From: WHSW01 sp963722175 | GTDB lineage: Bacteria; Actinomycetota; Thermoleophilia; Solirubrobacterales; 70-9 | Reading direction: 5' to 3' | Assembly (NCBI GenBank): GCA_963722175.1 | Contig: CAVRKA010000004.1 | Span: 558,001 to 622,000, forward strand | Length of the DNA: 64,000 nucleotides | Part shown: in pieces, positions 40,570 to 49,501 of the stretch | How positions within the stretch are numbered: the stretch's first letter is position 1 | Layout of the letters: every line of letters begins with the position of its first letter | Position numbers and translations under genes: made by a program | The notes under the pieces: generated by a model | What the model saw: the letters and a program-made list of their open reading frames with translations, nothing else | The model's database searches: none | What the model was told of the DNA's origin: nothing

Positions 40570-41413
40570 CTAGACGGTATCGGCAGCCACGCGCTCGGCC
40601 CGTAGGACTTCTTGCAGCGCCGCGACCCCGACGTCGAGCTGCTCGTCCGTCGGCTCGCGGGTCGAAAAACGGCGCTGGATCTCGAATCCCGGCCCGTGCA
40701 CCGCTCGCCCGAGGGCGGAGTCGGGGTTGCGCTCCGCGAACACGAACAGCTCGACCGCGCCTCCGACCCCGGCCAGCGCCGCGAGCGCGCGCGCGACCGG
40801 GCCCGGGTCGTCGAAGAGGCGCTCGGTCAGCACCTGCCCGGCGATCGAGAAGGCGAGCATCGGGCCGACCAGGTTCGAGCCGCAGCGCCGGTGCTCCTTC
40901 GGGACCTCGTCGGGATCCGCGCCCCTGCTCGTAGCCCCCGATCGCCTTGTGCTCGACCGCGTGGTAGGAGGCGAGCGCGGGGTCGCGCAGCGCCGCCAGC
41001 GCCGGCAGGACGCCGAGCAGCGCAACCGCGAGCTCACGGCCGACGCTCGCCGGGCGCCGCCGCCGCAGGATGTTGGAGCCGACGACACTGACGGCGACGA
41101 CCCCGGCGACGGCCGGGTCCTCGAACGGCAGCCGCGCCGAGCTCAGCCGTGCCCGTGCCAGCGGCAGGACCGCCATCGCCTCGGCGAGCCGCAACGGGCC
41201 GCGGAGCAGCGGGGTCGAGCCGAGCCGGCCGCGGCTCAGGGTCGGCTTCGGGCCCGAGGCGACCTCGATCCGGCCGTCCGCGGTGCGGGCGGCGGCCGCC
41301 CAGGAGCTCGGCCCGTGGATCAGGAGGCCGTTGCGAAGGGCCATCCCGCCCAGCCGCAGCGGTTCCGGCCCCTGCGGGGCCGAGCCGTTGGAGCCGCCGG
41401 CCGCGTCGCTCAT
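40570..41413 (-). pseudogene. DUF1385 membrane protein, frameshifted
   Basis: The 5' part (MSDAAGGSNG to YHAVEHKAIGGYEQG) is in one frame. The C-terminal part (ADPDEVPKEHRRCGSNL onward, ending VAADTV) is in another. The conserved YHAVEHK...HRRCG region is typical of DUF1385, a multi-helix membrane metalloenzyme-like family often near peptidases. The shift falls on GCGC at 40919-40922, where two missing bases would rejoin the frames. ATG 41413 overlaps the M20 peptidase stop. Confidence 0.75.
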
Positions 41414-42756
41414 CCCAAGACCCGGGAACAGAGGTTGGCGTAGAAGGTGGCCGCCAGCTCGAGGTCGGCGACCGCAGCCCGCTCGTCGGCGCCGTGGATC
41501 AGCGGCTCGGCCTCGAGCAGCCCCATCGTCCGCTGCGGGCAGAAGCCGTAGACGGTTGCGGCGCCGAAGGCCTTGCGGAACCAGTGGCTGTCGCTGAACC
41601 CTGCCATCACGATCGGGACCAGGGTCGCCCCCGGGTCGAGCTCGGCGAGCGAGGCCGCGATCGCGTCGGCGAACGGCGACTGCGCCGGCGAGCTGTTCCC
41701 GCTCACCCGCTCTGTGAACTCGATCTCGAGCCCCTCGAGTTGCGGCCCGAGCAGGGTGCGGACGTGCCGCTCCGCGTCGGCCGCGTCGCCGCCGGGCGGC
41801 ACGCGGCAGTCGACCAGCACCTCGGCGTGCGAGGGGACGACGTTCTCCTTGTCGGAGGCGTGCGCCTGGGTCGGCACCAGCGTCACCCGCAGCATCGGCT
41901 CGGCGACCCAGTCGGCCAGCGGCGCCGAGAGCGCCCGCAGACGCTCGACGGCCGCCTCGAGCTCGTCGCCGCCGGCGCCCTCGAGGTCCTCGTCGAGGAG
42001 CGCGCCGAGGAAGGCGATTCCCTCGGGGGTCGGCTCGAGCGGGGGCTGGTCGTGGAGGCGGACCAGCGCCGGGCCGAGCTTCAGCAGCGCATTGTCGCCG
42101 AGCGCCGGCACCGACGCGTGACCGGCGACGCCGCGGGCCCGGAGCAGGAAGCGGTTGACACCCTTCTCGCCGACGCAGAGCGGATAGAAGCGCCGGCCGC
42201 CGAGCTCGAACGACATTCCGCCGCCCTCGTTGACGACCACGTCGCTGCGCACCGCTTCGGGGTGCTCGGCGCAAAGCCACTGCGCCCCCGCCTCGGCGCC
42301 CATCTCCTCGTCCGCGGTGATCACCAGCTTCAGCGAGCCCGAGGCCGGTCGCCAGCCGGAATCGGCGAGCTCGAGCGCGGCGGCGAGCTCGGCCGCGACC
42401 TGCCCCTTCATGTCCTGGGCGCCGCGGCCGCGAACCTCGCCGTCGACGACCTCGCCGGACCAGGGGCTGAAGGTCCACTCGTCGGGGTCGGCGGGGACCG
42501 TGTCGACGTGGCCGAGCAGGCAGAGGGTCGGCCCCGCGGACTCGCCCTCGAGGTCGGCGACCAAGTTCGGACGCCCGGGCTCGGCGGCGAGCAGGGTCAC
42601 CGCGAAACCGGCGTCCCGCAGCTTCGCGGCCAGCGGCTCCTGGATCCGGTCCTCGTTGCCCGGCGGGTTGACGGTGTCGTGGCGGATCAGCTCGGACAGC
42701 AGCTCGACCGCCCGGGCTCCTAGCGCGCTCTCGGCGAGGGCCGCCGGTTCGACCAT
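41410..42756 (-). CDS. M20-family metallopeptidase
   Basis: A 448-residue protein with the M20 metal motifs LLGHVDTVPAD (His, Asp), GRGAQDMKG (Asp), TADEEMGAEAG (catalytic Glu) and a late HG. A lid/dimerisation domain sits in the middle. ArgE/DapE/CPG2-like; hydrolyses N-acyl amino acids or dipeptides. First gene of the minus-strand operon that continues to topoisomerase IB. Confidence 0.88.
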   Translation of the reverse strand: MVEPAALAESALGARAVELLSELIRHDTVNPPGNEDRIQEPLAAKLRDAGFAVTLLAAEPGRPNLVADLEGESAGPTLCLLGHVDTVPADPDEWTFSPWSGEVVDGEVRGRGAQDMKGQVAAELAAALELADSGWRPASGSLKLVITADEEMGAEAGAQWLCAEHPEAVRSDVVVNEGGGMSFELGGRRFYPLCVGEKGVNRFLLRARGVAGHASVPALGDNALLKLGPALVRLHDQPPLEPTPEGIAFLGALLDEDLEGAGGDELEAAVERLRALSAPLADWVAEPMLRVTLVPTQAHASDKENVVPSHAEVLVDCRVPPGGDAADAERHVRTLLGPQLEGLEIEFTERVSGNSSPAQSPFADAIAASLAELDPGATLVPIVMAGFSDSHWFRKAFGAATVYGFCPQRTMGLLEAEPLIHGADERAAVADLELAATFYANLCSRVLG

Positions 42757-42800
42757 GGCCTCAGGTTACTCGTGGCCCGGTGGCCTCCATACTGAGCCCG

Positions 42801-43193
42801 ATGGCCGAGTCCAACCTGGAGCTCGTGCGCGACGCCCTGGCGCTGTACGAGCGCGAGGGATTCGGCGCGCTCGTCGCCCTCGCGGACCCGGAGATCGAGA
42901 TCCGGATGGGGGCCGGCCTCAACGCCGGGGATCATCACGGCGTCGCCGGGGCGATCGAGTTCAACGCTGACTGGGAGGAGGCCTGGGCGGAGGCGAGCTA
43001 CGAGGTCGTCGAGCTCGAGGAGATCGACGATGAGACCCTGATCGCCGAGATGTCGATGAGCTTGCGCGGGGAGGGCAGCGGCGTCGGCGTCTCGGGGACG
43101 CAGTGGTGGTTGTTCGGCGTCCGGGACGGCCGGTTCACTCGCTGGCATCTGTACGACGACCGCGCCAGCGCCCTCGCGGCGGTGAACGGGTGA
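42801..43193 (+). CDS. SnoaL-like (NTF2-fold) protein
   Basis: A 130-residue single-domain NTF2-like protein (NLELVRDALALYEREGFGAL, then strands and GRFTRWHLYDD). These bind small polyketide- or steroid-like ligands or act as small enzymes; function here unknown. ATG 42801 is preferred over an upstream start. GTG of rarA overlaps its stop, so the two are coupled. Confidence 0.8.
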   Translation: MAESNLELVRDALALYEREGFGALVALADPEIEIRMGAGLNAGDHHGVAGAIEFNADWEEAWAEASYEVVELEEIDDETLIAEMSMSLRGEGSGVGVSGTQWWLFGVRDGRFTRWHLYDDRASALAAVNG

Positions 43194-44530
43194 ACGACCG
43201 CCTGTTCGACAGCCCCTCGGATCGCGGTGACGGCCGCACCCCGGTCCCGGCGGCCGAGGCGCCGCTGGCGGTGCGGATGCGCCCCCGCTCGTTCGCCGAG
43301 CTCGTCGGCCAGGAGCATCTGCTCGGCCCCGGGTCGACGCTGCGGACGGCGATCGAGACCGGCGAGCCGCATTCGATGATCCTCTACGGGCCGCCGGGGA
43401 GCGGGAAGACGACGCTGGCGCGGATCGTGGCGCTGGCCGCGCGCGGAGCGTTCGAGGAGGAGTCGGCCGTGAACGCGGGGCGGCCCGAGGTGCGCGCGAT
43501 GATCGAGCGCGCCGGCGAGCGACGCCGCGCCACCGGCCAGCCGACGATCTTCTTCCTCGACGAGATCCACCGCTTCAACAAGGCCCAGCAGGACGCGCTC
43601 CTGCCGGCGGTCGAGGAGGGGCTGGTGACGCTGATCGGGGCGACGACGGAGAACCCGTACTTCGAGGTCAACTCGGCGCTGCTCTCGCGCAGCCAGATCT
43701 ACGAGCTGCGGGCGCTCGAGCCGGCCCAGGTCCGCGAGTTGCTCGACCGGGCGCTCGCGGATCCGGAGCGCGGGATCGCCGCGCCGCCGCCGGTCGGCGA
43801 CGAGGCGCTCGAGCTGCTCGCCGTGCGCTCGGGCGGTGACGGGCGAACCGCGCTCTCGGCGCTCGAGCGCGCGATCGAGGCGGCGCGGGCGGGCGGCGGA
43901 GCCGTCGACCTGGGGATCGCCGAGGACGCTCTGCAGCGCAAGGCGGTGAGCTTCGACAAGGGCGGCGACCAGCACTACGACTACGCCTCGGCGCTGATCA
44001 AGTCGATGCGCGGATCCGACCCCGACGCGGCGCTCTACTACCTGGCCGCGATGCTCGAGGGCGGCGAGGACCCGCGGTTCATCGCGCGCCGGATGGTGAT
44101 CCTGGCCTCCGAAGACGTGGGCAACGCCGACCCGCAGGCGCTCGTTGTGGCCACGGCTGCCGGAGCGGCCGTGGATCGCGTGGGCTTGCCCGAATGCGCG
44201 CTCAACCTCGCCCAGGCGGCCGTCTACCTGGCGATGGCGCCGAAGTCGAACCGCTCCTACCGCGGACTGCGCGACGCCGGGGCCCACATCCGCGAGCACG
44301 GCGCTGAGCTGCCGCCCGACTACCTTCGCGACGCGCACTACCCGGGCGCGAAGGCGCTCGGCCGGGGCGCCGGCTATGAGTACGCCCACGACGAGCCGGG
44401 CGGGGTCTCGGAACAGCCGCTGCTGCCGGAAGCGGTTCAGGGGCAGCGCTTCTACGAGCCGACCGACCGCGGCTTCGAGGCTGAGCTCGGCGAGCGTCTG
44501 CGCCGGGCGCGCGAGCGCCGCTCGAGCTGA
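43190..44530 (+). CDS. rarA: Replication-associated recombination protein RarA
   Basis: A 446-residue AAA+ protein related to clamp loaders. Walker A YGPPGSGKTT near residue 66, Walker B FFLDEIHRFNKAQQD, and the MgsA C-terminal domain (YDYASALIKSMRGSDPDAAL). It acts at stalled forks and in gap repair. GTG start overlaps the NTF2-like gene. Confidence 0.94.
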   Translation: MNDRLFDSPSDRGDGRTPVPAAEAPLAVRMRPRSFAELVGQEHLLGPGSTLRTAIETGEPHSMILYGPPGSGKTTLARIVALAARGAFEEESAVNAGRPEVRAMIERAGERRRATGQPTIFFLDEIHRFNKAQQDALLPAVEEGLVTLIGATTENPYFEVNSALLSRSQIYELRALEPAQVRELLDRALADPERGIAAPPPVGDEALELLAVRSGGDGRTALSALERAIEAARAGGGAVDLGIAEDALQRKAVSFDKGGDQHYDYASALIKSMRGSDPDAALYYLAAMLEGGEDPRFIARRMVILASEDVGNADPQALVVATAAGAAVDRVGLPECALNLAQAAVYLAMAPKSNRSYRGLRDAGAHIREHGAELPPDYLRDAHYPGAKALGRGAGYEYAHDEPGGVSEQPLLPEAVQGQRFYEPTDRGFEAELGERLRRARERRSS

Positions 44531-44608
44531 GCGTCCGGGAACATCCTCCGAGCACTTCACTCCACAGTGGCGCATAATCGACTTCGAGGTCGATCCGGCC
44601 GCAAACGG

Positions 44609-44637
44609 TTGACGGCTGGGGGAGCCGGGAATTACGT
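44609..44637 (+). promoter_or_regulatory. Candidate promoter of the RTX/TSP3 gene
   Basis: TTGACG (44609-44614), a 17-bp spacer, and TTACGT (44632-44637). The GTG start at 44647 is about 10 bp beyond the -10, which would give a nearly leaderless mRNA. Confidence 0.35.
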
Positions 44638-44646
44638 GTTCAGACC

Positions 44647-46566
44647 GTGAGACGCGTCGCCACAGCGCTCGCCTTGCTCATCGTCGCGGTGCTGCCGCAG
44701 ACCGCGCAGGCCCACTCGCTGGTGCGCCCGGGCGGGGCCGTGATCTCCTACCTGTCCCAGGACGCGACCTCGCTCAACACCCTCACCGTGGGCCCGAGTG
44801 CCGGCCGGATCGAGTTCACGGACCCGACTGTCGACGGCGGCATCGACCCCGGCGGCTGCACGCCCGGCACCGTCTCGGGCGGGTTCATCACCCAGGCCTT
44901 CTGTCCCGCGTCGGGGGTCGCCCGGGTACGGATCGACCTGGGCGAGCGCGAGGACACGGCGACCGTGTCGCTCGCCATCCCGGTAACGATCCTCGGGGGT
45001 CCGGGCGCCGACCGGCTCACCGGCGGTGCTGCGGCCGACGAGCTCAGCGGCGGCGACGGCAATGACGGTCTCGGCGGCGGCGACGGCGACGATACGATCG
45101 ACGGCGAACTCGGGATCGACGATCTCGATGGCGGCTCGGGGGCCGACCGGCTCCTGACCCGCGATGGGCTCGCCGACGTCGTCCGGTGCGGCGACGGGGC
45201 CGACGTTGTCGATGCCGACGCGCTCGACGAGGTCGCGGCCGACTGCGAGGCCGTCTCCCGGACCGCGACCGAGGCGCCGGTTGGCTCCGGCGGCGACGAA
45301 CCGGGGCGACCATCGCTCGAGGTCGGCGCCGAGACCGTGCAGCGCCCGGGCGCCTCGCGCCGGGTGCGCGTCTACGCGAGCTCGAGCGAGCCCGGAGCGG
45401 TGAGCGCCTCCGGGTTCGTCGAGATCGCGGGCCTCCTACTGCCGCTGAAGACCGACCGCCGCCGCGTCCGGGTCGGCGGTGCCGGCGTCGCCTTGACCGC
45501 CAAGCTCAGCCGCAAGCGCTGGGGGCAGGCGCGGCGGGCGCTGCAACGAGGACAGCGGGTCATCGTGCGGCTCGGGGTGGTGGCGACCGACGTCGCCGGC
45601 AATTCGAGCAAGCGAGACGCACCGCCCGTTCGGCTTGCCCCCGGGGAGGGCGCGGGGGTCGGGTCCGCGGCGCGGCCCGCCCGCCACCCAGAGCCCGGTG
45701 ACATGGACGGAGACGAGGTCTGGGATTGGAACGACAACTGCCCGACGGTCAAGAACGGAAGCCAGATCGACACCGACGGCGACGACGAGGGCGACGCGTG
45801 CGACGCGGACGACGACGACGACGGTGTCCCGGACACGGACGACAACTGCCGCATCGACCCGAATCCGGATCAGGCCGACGGCGACGGTGACGGATACGGA
45901 GACGCGTGTCCTCCCGTGGACAGCGACGGGGACGCGATCATCAATGACGACGACAACTGCGATCTGGACCCGAACCCCGACCAGGAGGACCTCGACGGCG
46001 ACGACAGGGGCGACGTCTGCGACCGAGACGTCGACGGTGACGATTTCGACAACGCGTACGACAACTGCCCCACCGTTTACAACCTCGAGCCGAACGACGT
46101 CGACGGCGACGGGCTGATCAACGACCAGCTCGACCGGGACGGGGACGGCATCGGCACCGCCTGTGACCCGGACGAGTCGGTGATCCCCCCTCCCGGGCCC
46201 GCGCCGGATCCCGATCACGATCCGCCGGGCGGAGGCGTGCTCGCTGGCCGCAACCAGACGCTCGCCCAGCTGCGGGCGGGGATGATCGTTCGCATCCGCT
46301 GCTCGGAGGCGTGCGCGGCGACCGCCGAGGTGATCCTCGACCGCCGCACCGCCCGTCGGCTCGGCCTCGGGCGCAGGCGGATCGTTGCGAGCGGTTCAGC
46401 CCGCCTCGACGGCGCCGGCAGGACCTACGCGTTCTCGCGGCTCGACCCCCGCGCCGGCCGAGCCCTGGCGAAGGGGGGAGGCGTGCGAGCAAAGCTCTCG
46501 ACGACGGTCGTCGACGACGCCGGCAACGCCCGTCGTCTCGCTCGTCGCATCGAACTGCGCGGCTGA
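44647..46566 (+). CDS. Secreted Ca-binding protein with RTX and thrombospondin type 3 repeats
   Basis: A 639-residue protein with a signal peptide (residues 1-22). About residues 118-175 have RTX-like nonapeptides (GGPGADRLTGG, GGDGNDGLGGGDGDDTIDG). A beta domain follows. Residues 355-510 form TSP3-like repeats (DTDGDDEGDACDADDDDDG pattern) with many Asp and paired Cys. A C-terminal Ig-like domain ends LARRIELRG. It binds several Ca ions and is likely cell-surface or matrix-attached. GTG start. Confidence 0.85.
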   Translation: MRRVATALALLIVAVLPQTAQAHSLVRPGGAVISYLSQDATSLNTLTVGPSAGRIEFTDPTVDGGIDPGGCTPGTVSGGFITQAFCPASGVARVRIDLGEREDTATVSLAIPVTILGGPGADRLTGGAAADELSGGDGNDGLGGGDGDDTIDGELGIDDLDGGSGADRLLTRDGLADVVRCGDGADVVDADALDEVAADCEAVSRTATEAPVGSGGDEPGRPSLEVGAETVQRPGASRRVRVYASSSEPGAVSASGFVEIAGLLLPLKTDRRRVRVGGAGVALTAKLSRKRWGQARRALQRGQRVIVRLGVVATDVAGNSSKRDAPPVRLAPGEGAGVGSAARPARHPEPGDMDGDEVWDWNDNCPTVKNGSQIDTDGDDEGDACDADDDDDGVPDTDDNCRIDPNPDQADGDGDGYGDACPPVDSDGDAIINDDDNCDLDPNPDQEDLDGDDRGDVCDRDVDGDDFDNAYDNCPTVYNLEPNDVDGDGLINDQLDRDGDGIGTACDPDESVIPPPGPAPDPDHDPPGGGVLAGRNQTLAQLRAGMIVRIRCSEACAATAEVILDRRTARRLGLGRRRIVASGSARLDGAGRTYAFSRLDPRAGRALAKGGGVRAKLSTTVVDDAGNARRLARRIELRG

Positions 46567-46731
46567 GGCCGCGTTCTGCGCAACGTTCGGCCGGGCTGAC
46601 GCAACGCCCTTGCGAATAGTCATGTGACGGTTGCAACGTGGGCGCGCGGTGTGATTGGATGCCGACGGGCTCGCGCTCGGGGTGACCGGGCCCGGGTCTG
46701 GCCATCGGGGGGATGGCCCTCTGCAAGGGCG

Positions 46732-49284
46732 ATGAAAGGATCCAACTTGCACTCCATCGGCTCCCGGGTTGCGCGAACGATTGTTCTCGGCAGCGCGCTG
46801 ACACTGGTTTCGGCTCCGGGCATCGCGTCGGCGGCGCGGGATGACCGTGCGGCCGCGGCGCTCGACTGGTCGGACAAGCAGTCGCTGTTCGAGCCACCGG
46901 GGTCCGCGCGCCACCACGACGGTTTGGCGGACCACCTGCCGCCCGTGCAGCAGGAGCTCGACCTCGTGGGCGAGCTCGAGGTCAGCGGTGAGTTCGGAGA
47001 CGTGGTGCCGGGACAGATCGCCGATCTGGCGGTCCACAAGGGATTCGCCTATCTGAACTCCTGGGACGAGCCGAGCTGCACGCGCGGCGGGACCTTCATC
47101 GCCGATCTCGACAATCCCGCGGCGCCGGAGGAGATCGGGTTCATCCCCGCTCAGCCGGGCTACTACCACGGCGAGGGCGCCCACGTCGTCTCGATCGACA
47201 CGCCGCAGTTCACCGGCGACCTGCTGGCGGTCAACGACGAGGCCTGCTCGAACGACGACACCCGGCCGGCCGACGTCCCGGTCACCGCGGGCGGCTTCGA
47301 CCTCTACGACGTCAGCGATCCCGCGGACCCCGTGACCCTGGTGCAGAACTTCGGCGACACGACGGTCGACGGCTCACTCGACCCGGACCCGGATCCCGCC
47401 CGGCTGCCGAACTCCTACCACAGCGTGTTCGTCTGGCAGGACGGGCCGCGTGCCTTCCTCGTCGGCGTCGACAACCTCGAGTTCGCGGACGTCGATATCT
47501 ACGACATCACCGATCCCACCGCACCGGAGTTCATCGCCGATTTCGACCTGTTCACGCTGCCCGAGTACGACCAGATCGTCGGTGAGGCCGCGAACGGCAA
47601 CTCGATCTTCCACCACGACATGGTCGTCAAGCAGATCGGTGGCCAGATGCGACTGCTGCTCGCCTACTGGGACGCGGGCTACGTCCAGCTCGACGTCAGC
47701 AACCCTGCGGCCCCGACCTACATCACCGACACGAACTTCGACGAGCCGGATCCGCTGCTCGGATTCGACCCGCCTGAGGGCAACGCGCACGAGAGCGAGT
47801 TCTCGCACGACAACCAGTTCTTCCTCGCCGCCGACGAGGACTTCTCGCCGGATCGCGTCGACGAGGTCGAGATCACGACCGGCCCCGACGCCGGCACGTT
47901 CGACGGCAACTCGATCGCCGGCGCCGCCCCGATCGACACGCTTCTCGACGGCGTTCTCAACGGCCCGACCGTCTACGGCGGCTACGGATGCGACGCATCG
48001 GCGGCGATTCCGCCCCGTGACACGGCCGGCCTGCCGCCGCTCGCGGCCGGCGAGGAGGCGATCGTCGTCCTCCAGCGCGGACCTGGGGCCGACCCGGGCA
48101 CCGGCGCACCCGACGACCCCGAGGGTCCGGAGCTGGCCTGCTTCCCGGGCGAGAAGGCCGAGAACGGGATCGACGCCGGCTACGACGCGGTGCTGCTCGT
48201 CAACCACCACCGGGGCGAGCCCGACGGCGTGTTCTGCGGCTCGGGGGACTTCCCGGCCGCCCCGCCGATCGTCGCCGTTTGCACCACGCACGAGGCGTAC
48301 CACCTCATCTTCGGTACGGATCCGAACACCGAGATCCCGTACGACCCCGCGGCGGAGCCCGACATCGGCGACCTCGGCGAGAAGGTGCGCTCCGAGGCGT
48401 CATTCGACGGCTGGGGCTACGCCCACCTCTACGACGCCGAGACGAGCGAGGAGCTCGACGCATTCGCGATTCCCGAGTCGCTCGACGAGCGCTACGCGTC
48501 CGGCTTCGGAGACCTCTCGATTCACGAGTTCGCCACCGACCCGACCGAGAATCTCGCCTACAGCTCCTACTACGCGGGCGGCATGCGGGTGTTCCAGTTC
48601 GGTCGCGACATCGGCCTGCGGCAGACCGGCGCCTACATCGACGACGAGGGCAGCAACTTCTGGGGCGTCGAGCAGTTCACGACGCCGGGCGGCGAGCGGT
48701 TGATCGCCGGTTCGGATCGTGACTTCGGGCTTCAGATCTTCCGCTATACGGGTCCGGGTGCGGCGGCACCGCCGAGCTGCAGCAATGTGGACGTCGAGAC
48801 CGCCCCGGACGCGCCGGTGTCGGTCCCGCTCGCCTGCACCGATCCGAACGGCAACGCGCTGACCCGGCGGATCGTTGATTCCCCCAGCAACGGCACCCTG
48901 GGCGAGATCGCCGGCGACGCGGTCACCTACACGCCGAACTCGCGCTTCCTTGGCGTCGACGGCTTCACCTTCGCCGCGAACGACGGCGCCGCCGACGACA
49001 CGGCGGAGGCGAAGGTGACCGTGGCGGACAAGGACGCGCCCGAGACCGACATCACCAAGAAGCCGAGGAAGCGGACCGAAAAGCGCAAGGCGAAGTTCCG
49101 GTTCAGTTCAAACGAGCCCGGCTCGAGCTTCGAGTGCAAGCTCGACAAGGAAAACTGGACGTCCTGCGACTCTCCGCACGAGGAACGCGTCGACACGGGC
49201 AAGCACCGCCTCCAGGTCCGTGCGATCGACGCCTCCGGCAACGTCGATCTCACGCCGGCGAAGCGCAAGTGGAAGCGGGTGTGA
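46732..49284 (+). CDS. Secreted LVIVD-repeat and PA-domain protein
   Basis: An 850-residue protein with signal peptide (MKGSNLHSIGSRVARTIVL, ending IASAA). Residues about 60-380 form a beta-propeller-like region with LVIVD-type repeats (IADLAVHKGFAYLNSW, FDLYDVSDPADPVTL, VDIYDITDPTAPEFI). Residues about 415-510 are a protease-associated insert (CDASAAIPPR, KAENGIDAGYDAVLLVNH). The C-terminus has cadherin-like and Ig-like domains (ETDITKKPRK, SSFECKLDKENW). It is exported and probably binds surface or matrix ligands. No enzyme core seen. Confidence 0.82.
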   Translation: MKGSNLHSIGSRVARTIVLGSALTLVSAPGIASAARDDRAAAALDWSDKQSLFEPPGSARHHDGLADHLPPVQQELDLVGELEVSGEFGDVVPGQIADLAVHKGFAYLNSWDEPSCTRGGTFIADLDNPAAPEEIGFIPAQPGYYHGEGAHVVSIDTPQFTGDLLAVNDEACSNDDTRPADVPVTAGGFDLYDVSDPADPVTLVQNFGDTTVDGSLDPDPDPARLPNSYHSVFVWQDGPRAFLVGVDNLEFADVDIYDITDPTAPEFIADFDLFTLPEYDQIVGEAANGNSIFHHDMVVKQIGGQMRLLLAYWDAGYVQLDVSNPAAPTYITDTNFDEPDPLLGFDPPEGNAHESEFSHDNQFFLAADEDFSPDRVDEVEITTGPDAGTFDGNSIAGAAPIDTLLDGVLNGPTVYGGYGCDASAAIPPRDTAGLPPLAAGEEAIVVLQRGPGADPGTGAPDDPEGPELACFPGEKAENGIDAGYDAVLLVNHHRGEPDGVFCGSGDFPAAPPIVAVCTTHEAYHLIFGTDPNTEIPYDPAAEPDIGDLGEKVRSEASFDGWGYAHLYDAETSEELDAFAIPESLDERYASGFGDLSIHEFATDPTENLAYSSYYAGGMRVFQFGRDIGLRQTGAYIDDEGSNFWGVEQFTTPGGERLIAGSDRDFGLQIFRYTGPGAAAPPSCSNVDVETAPDAPVSVPLACTDPNGNALTRRIVDSPSNGTLGEIAGDAVTYTPNSRFLGVDGFTFAANDGAADDTAEAKVTVADKDAPETDITKKPRKRTEKRKAKFRFSSNEPGSSFECKLDKENWTSCDSPHEERVDTGKHRLQVRAIDASGNVDLTPAKRKWKRV

Positions 49285-49501
49285 CGGCCGCCCGCACGCT
49301 TCGCCGGGAGCGGTAACAACTCACACAAGCGGCCGCCGCCGGTGTCGACAAGCGGCTCGGCCCGCTTGCGACGGCAGTCGGCGACGGCCGCATCCGTCGG
49401 TTACCCGTCTTCCATACCTCGGAATCACCCGATCGGGGGTTGGTTCACGCCGACCGTACTCGCGCCCCCGCGGCGGCGTCAACCATAGAATCCGCCACCG
49501 C
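49285..49501. other. Intergenic stretch, nothing recognised
   Basis: The 217 bp between the LVIVD/PA gene and the aldehyde dehydrogenase gene contain no supported terminator, promoter or gene. Short open frames here are Arg/Pro-rich and lack ribosome sites. Confidence 0.5.
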
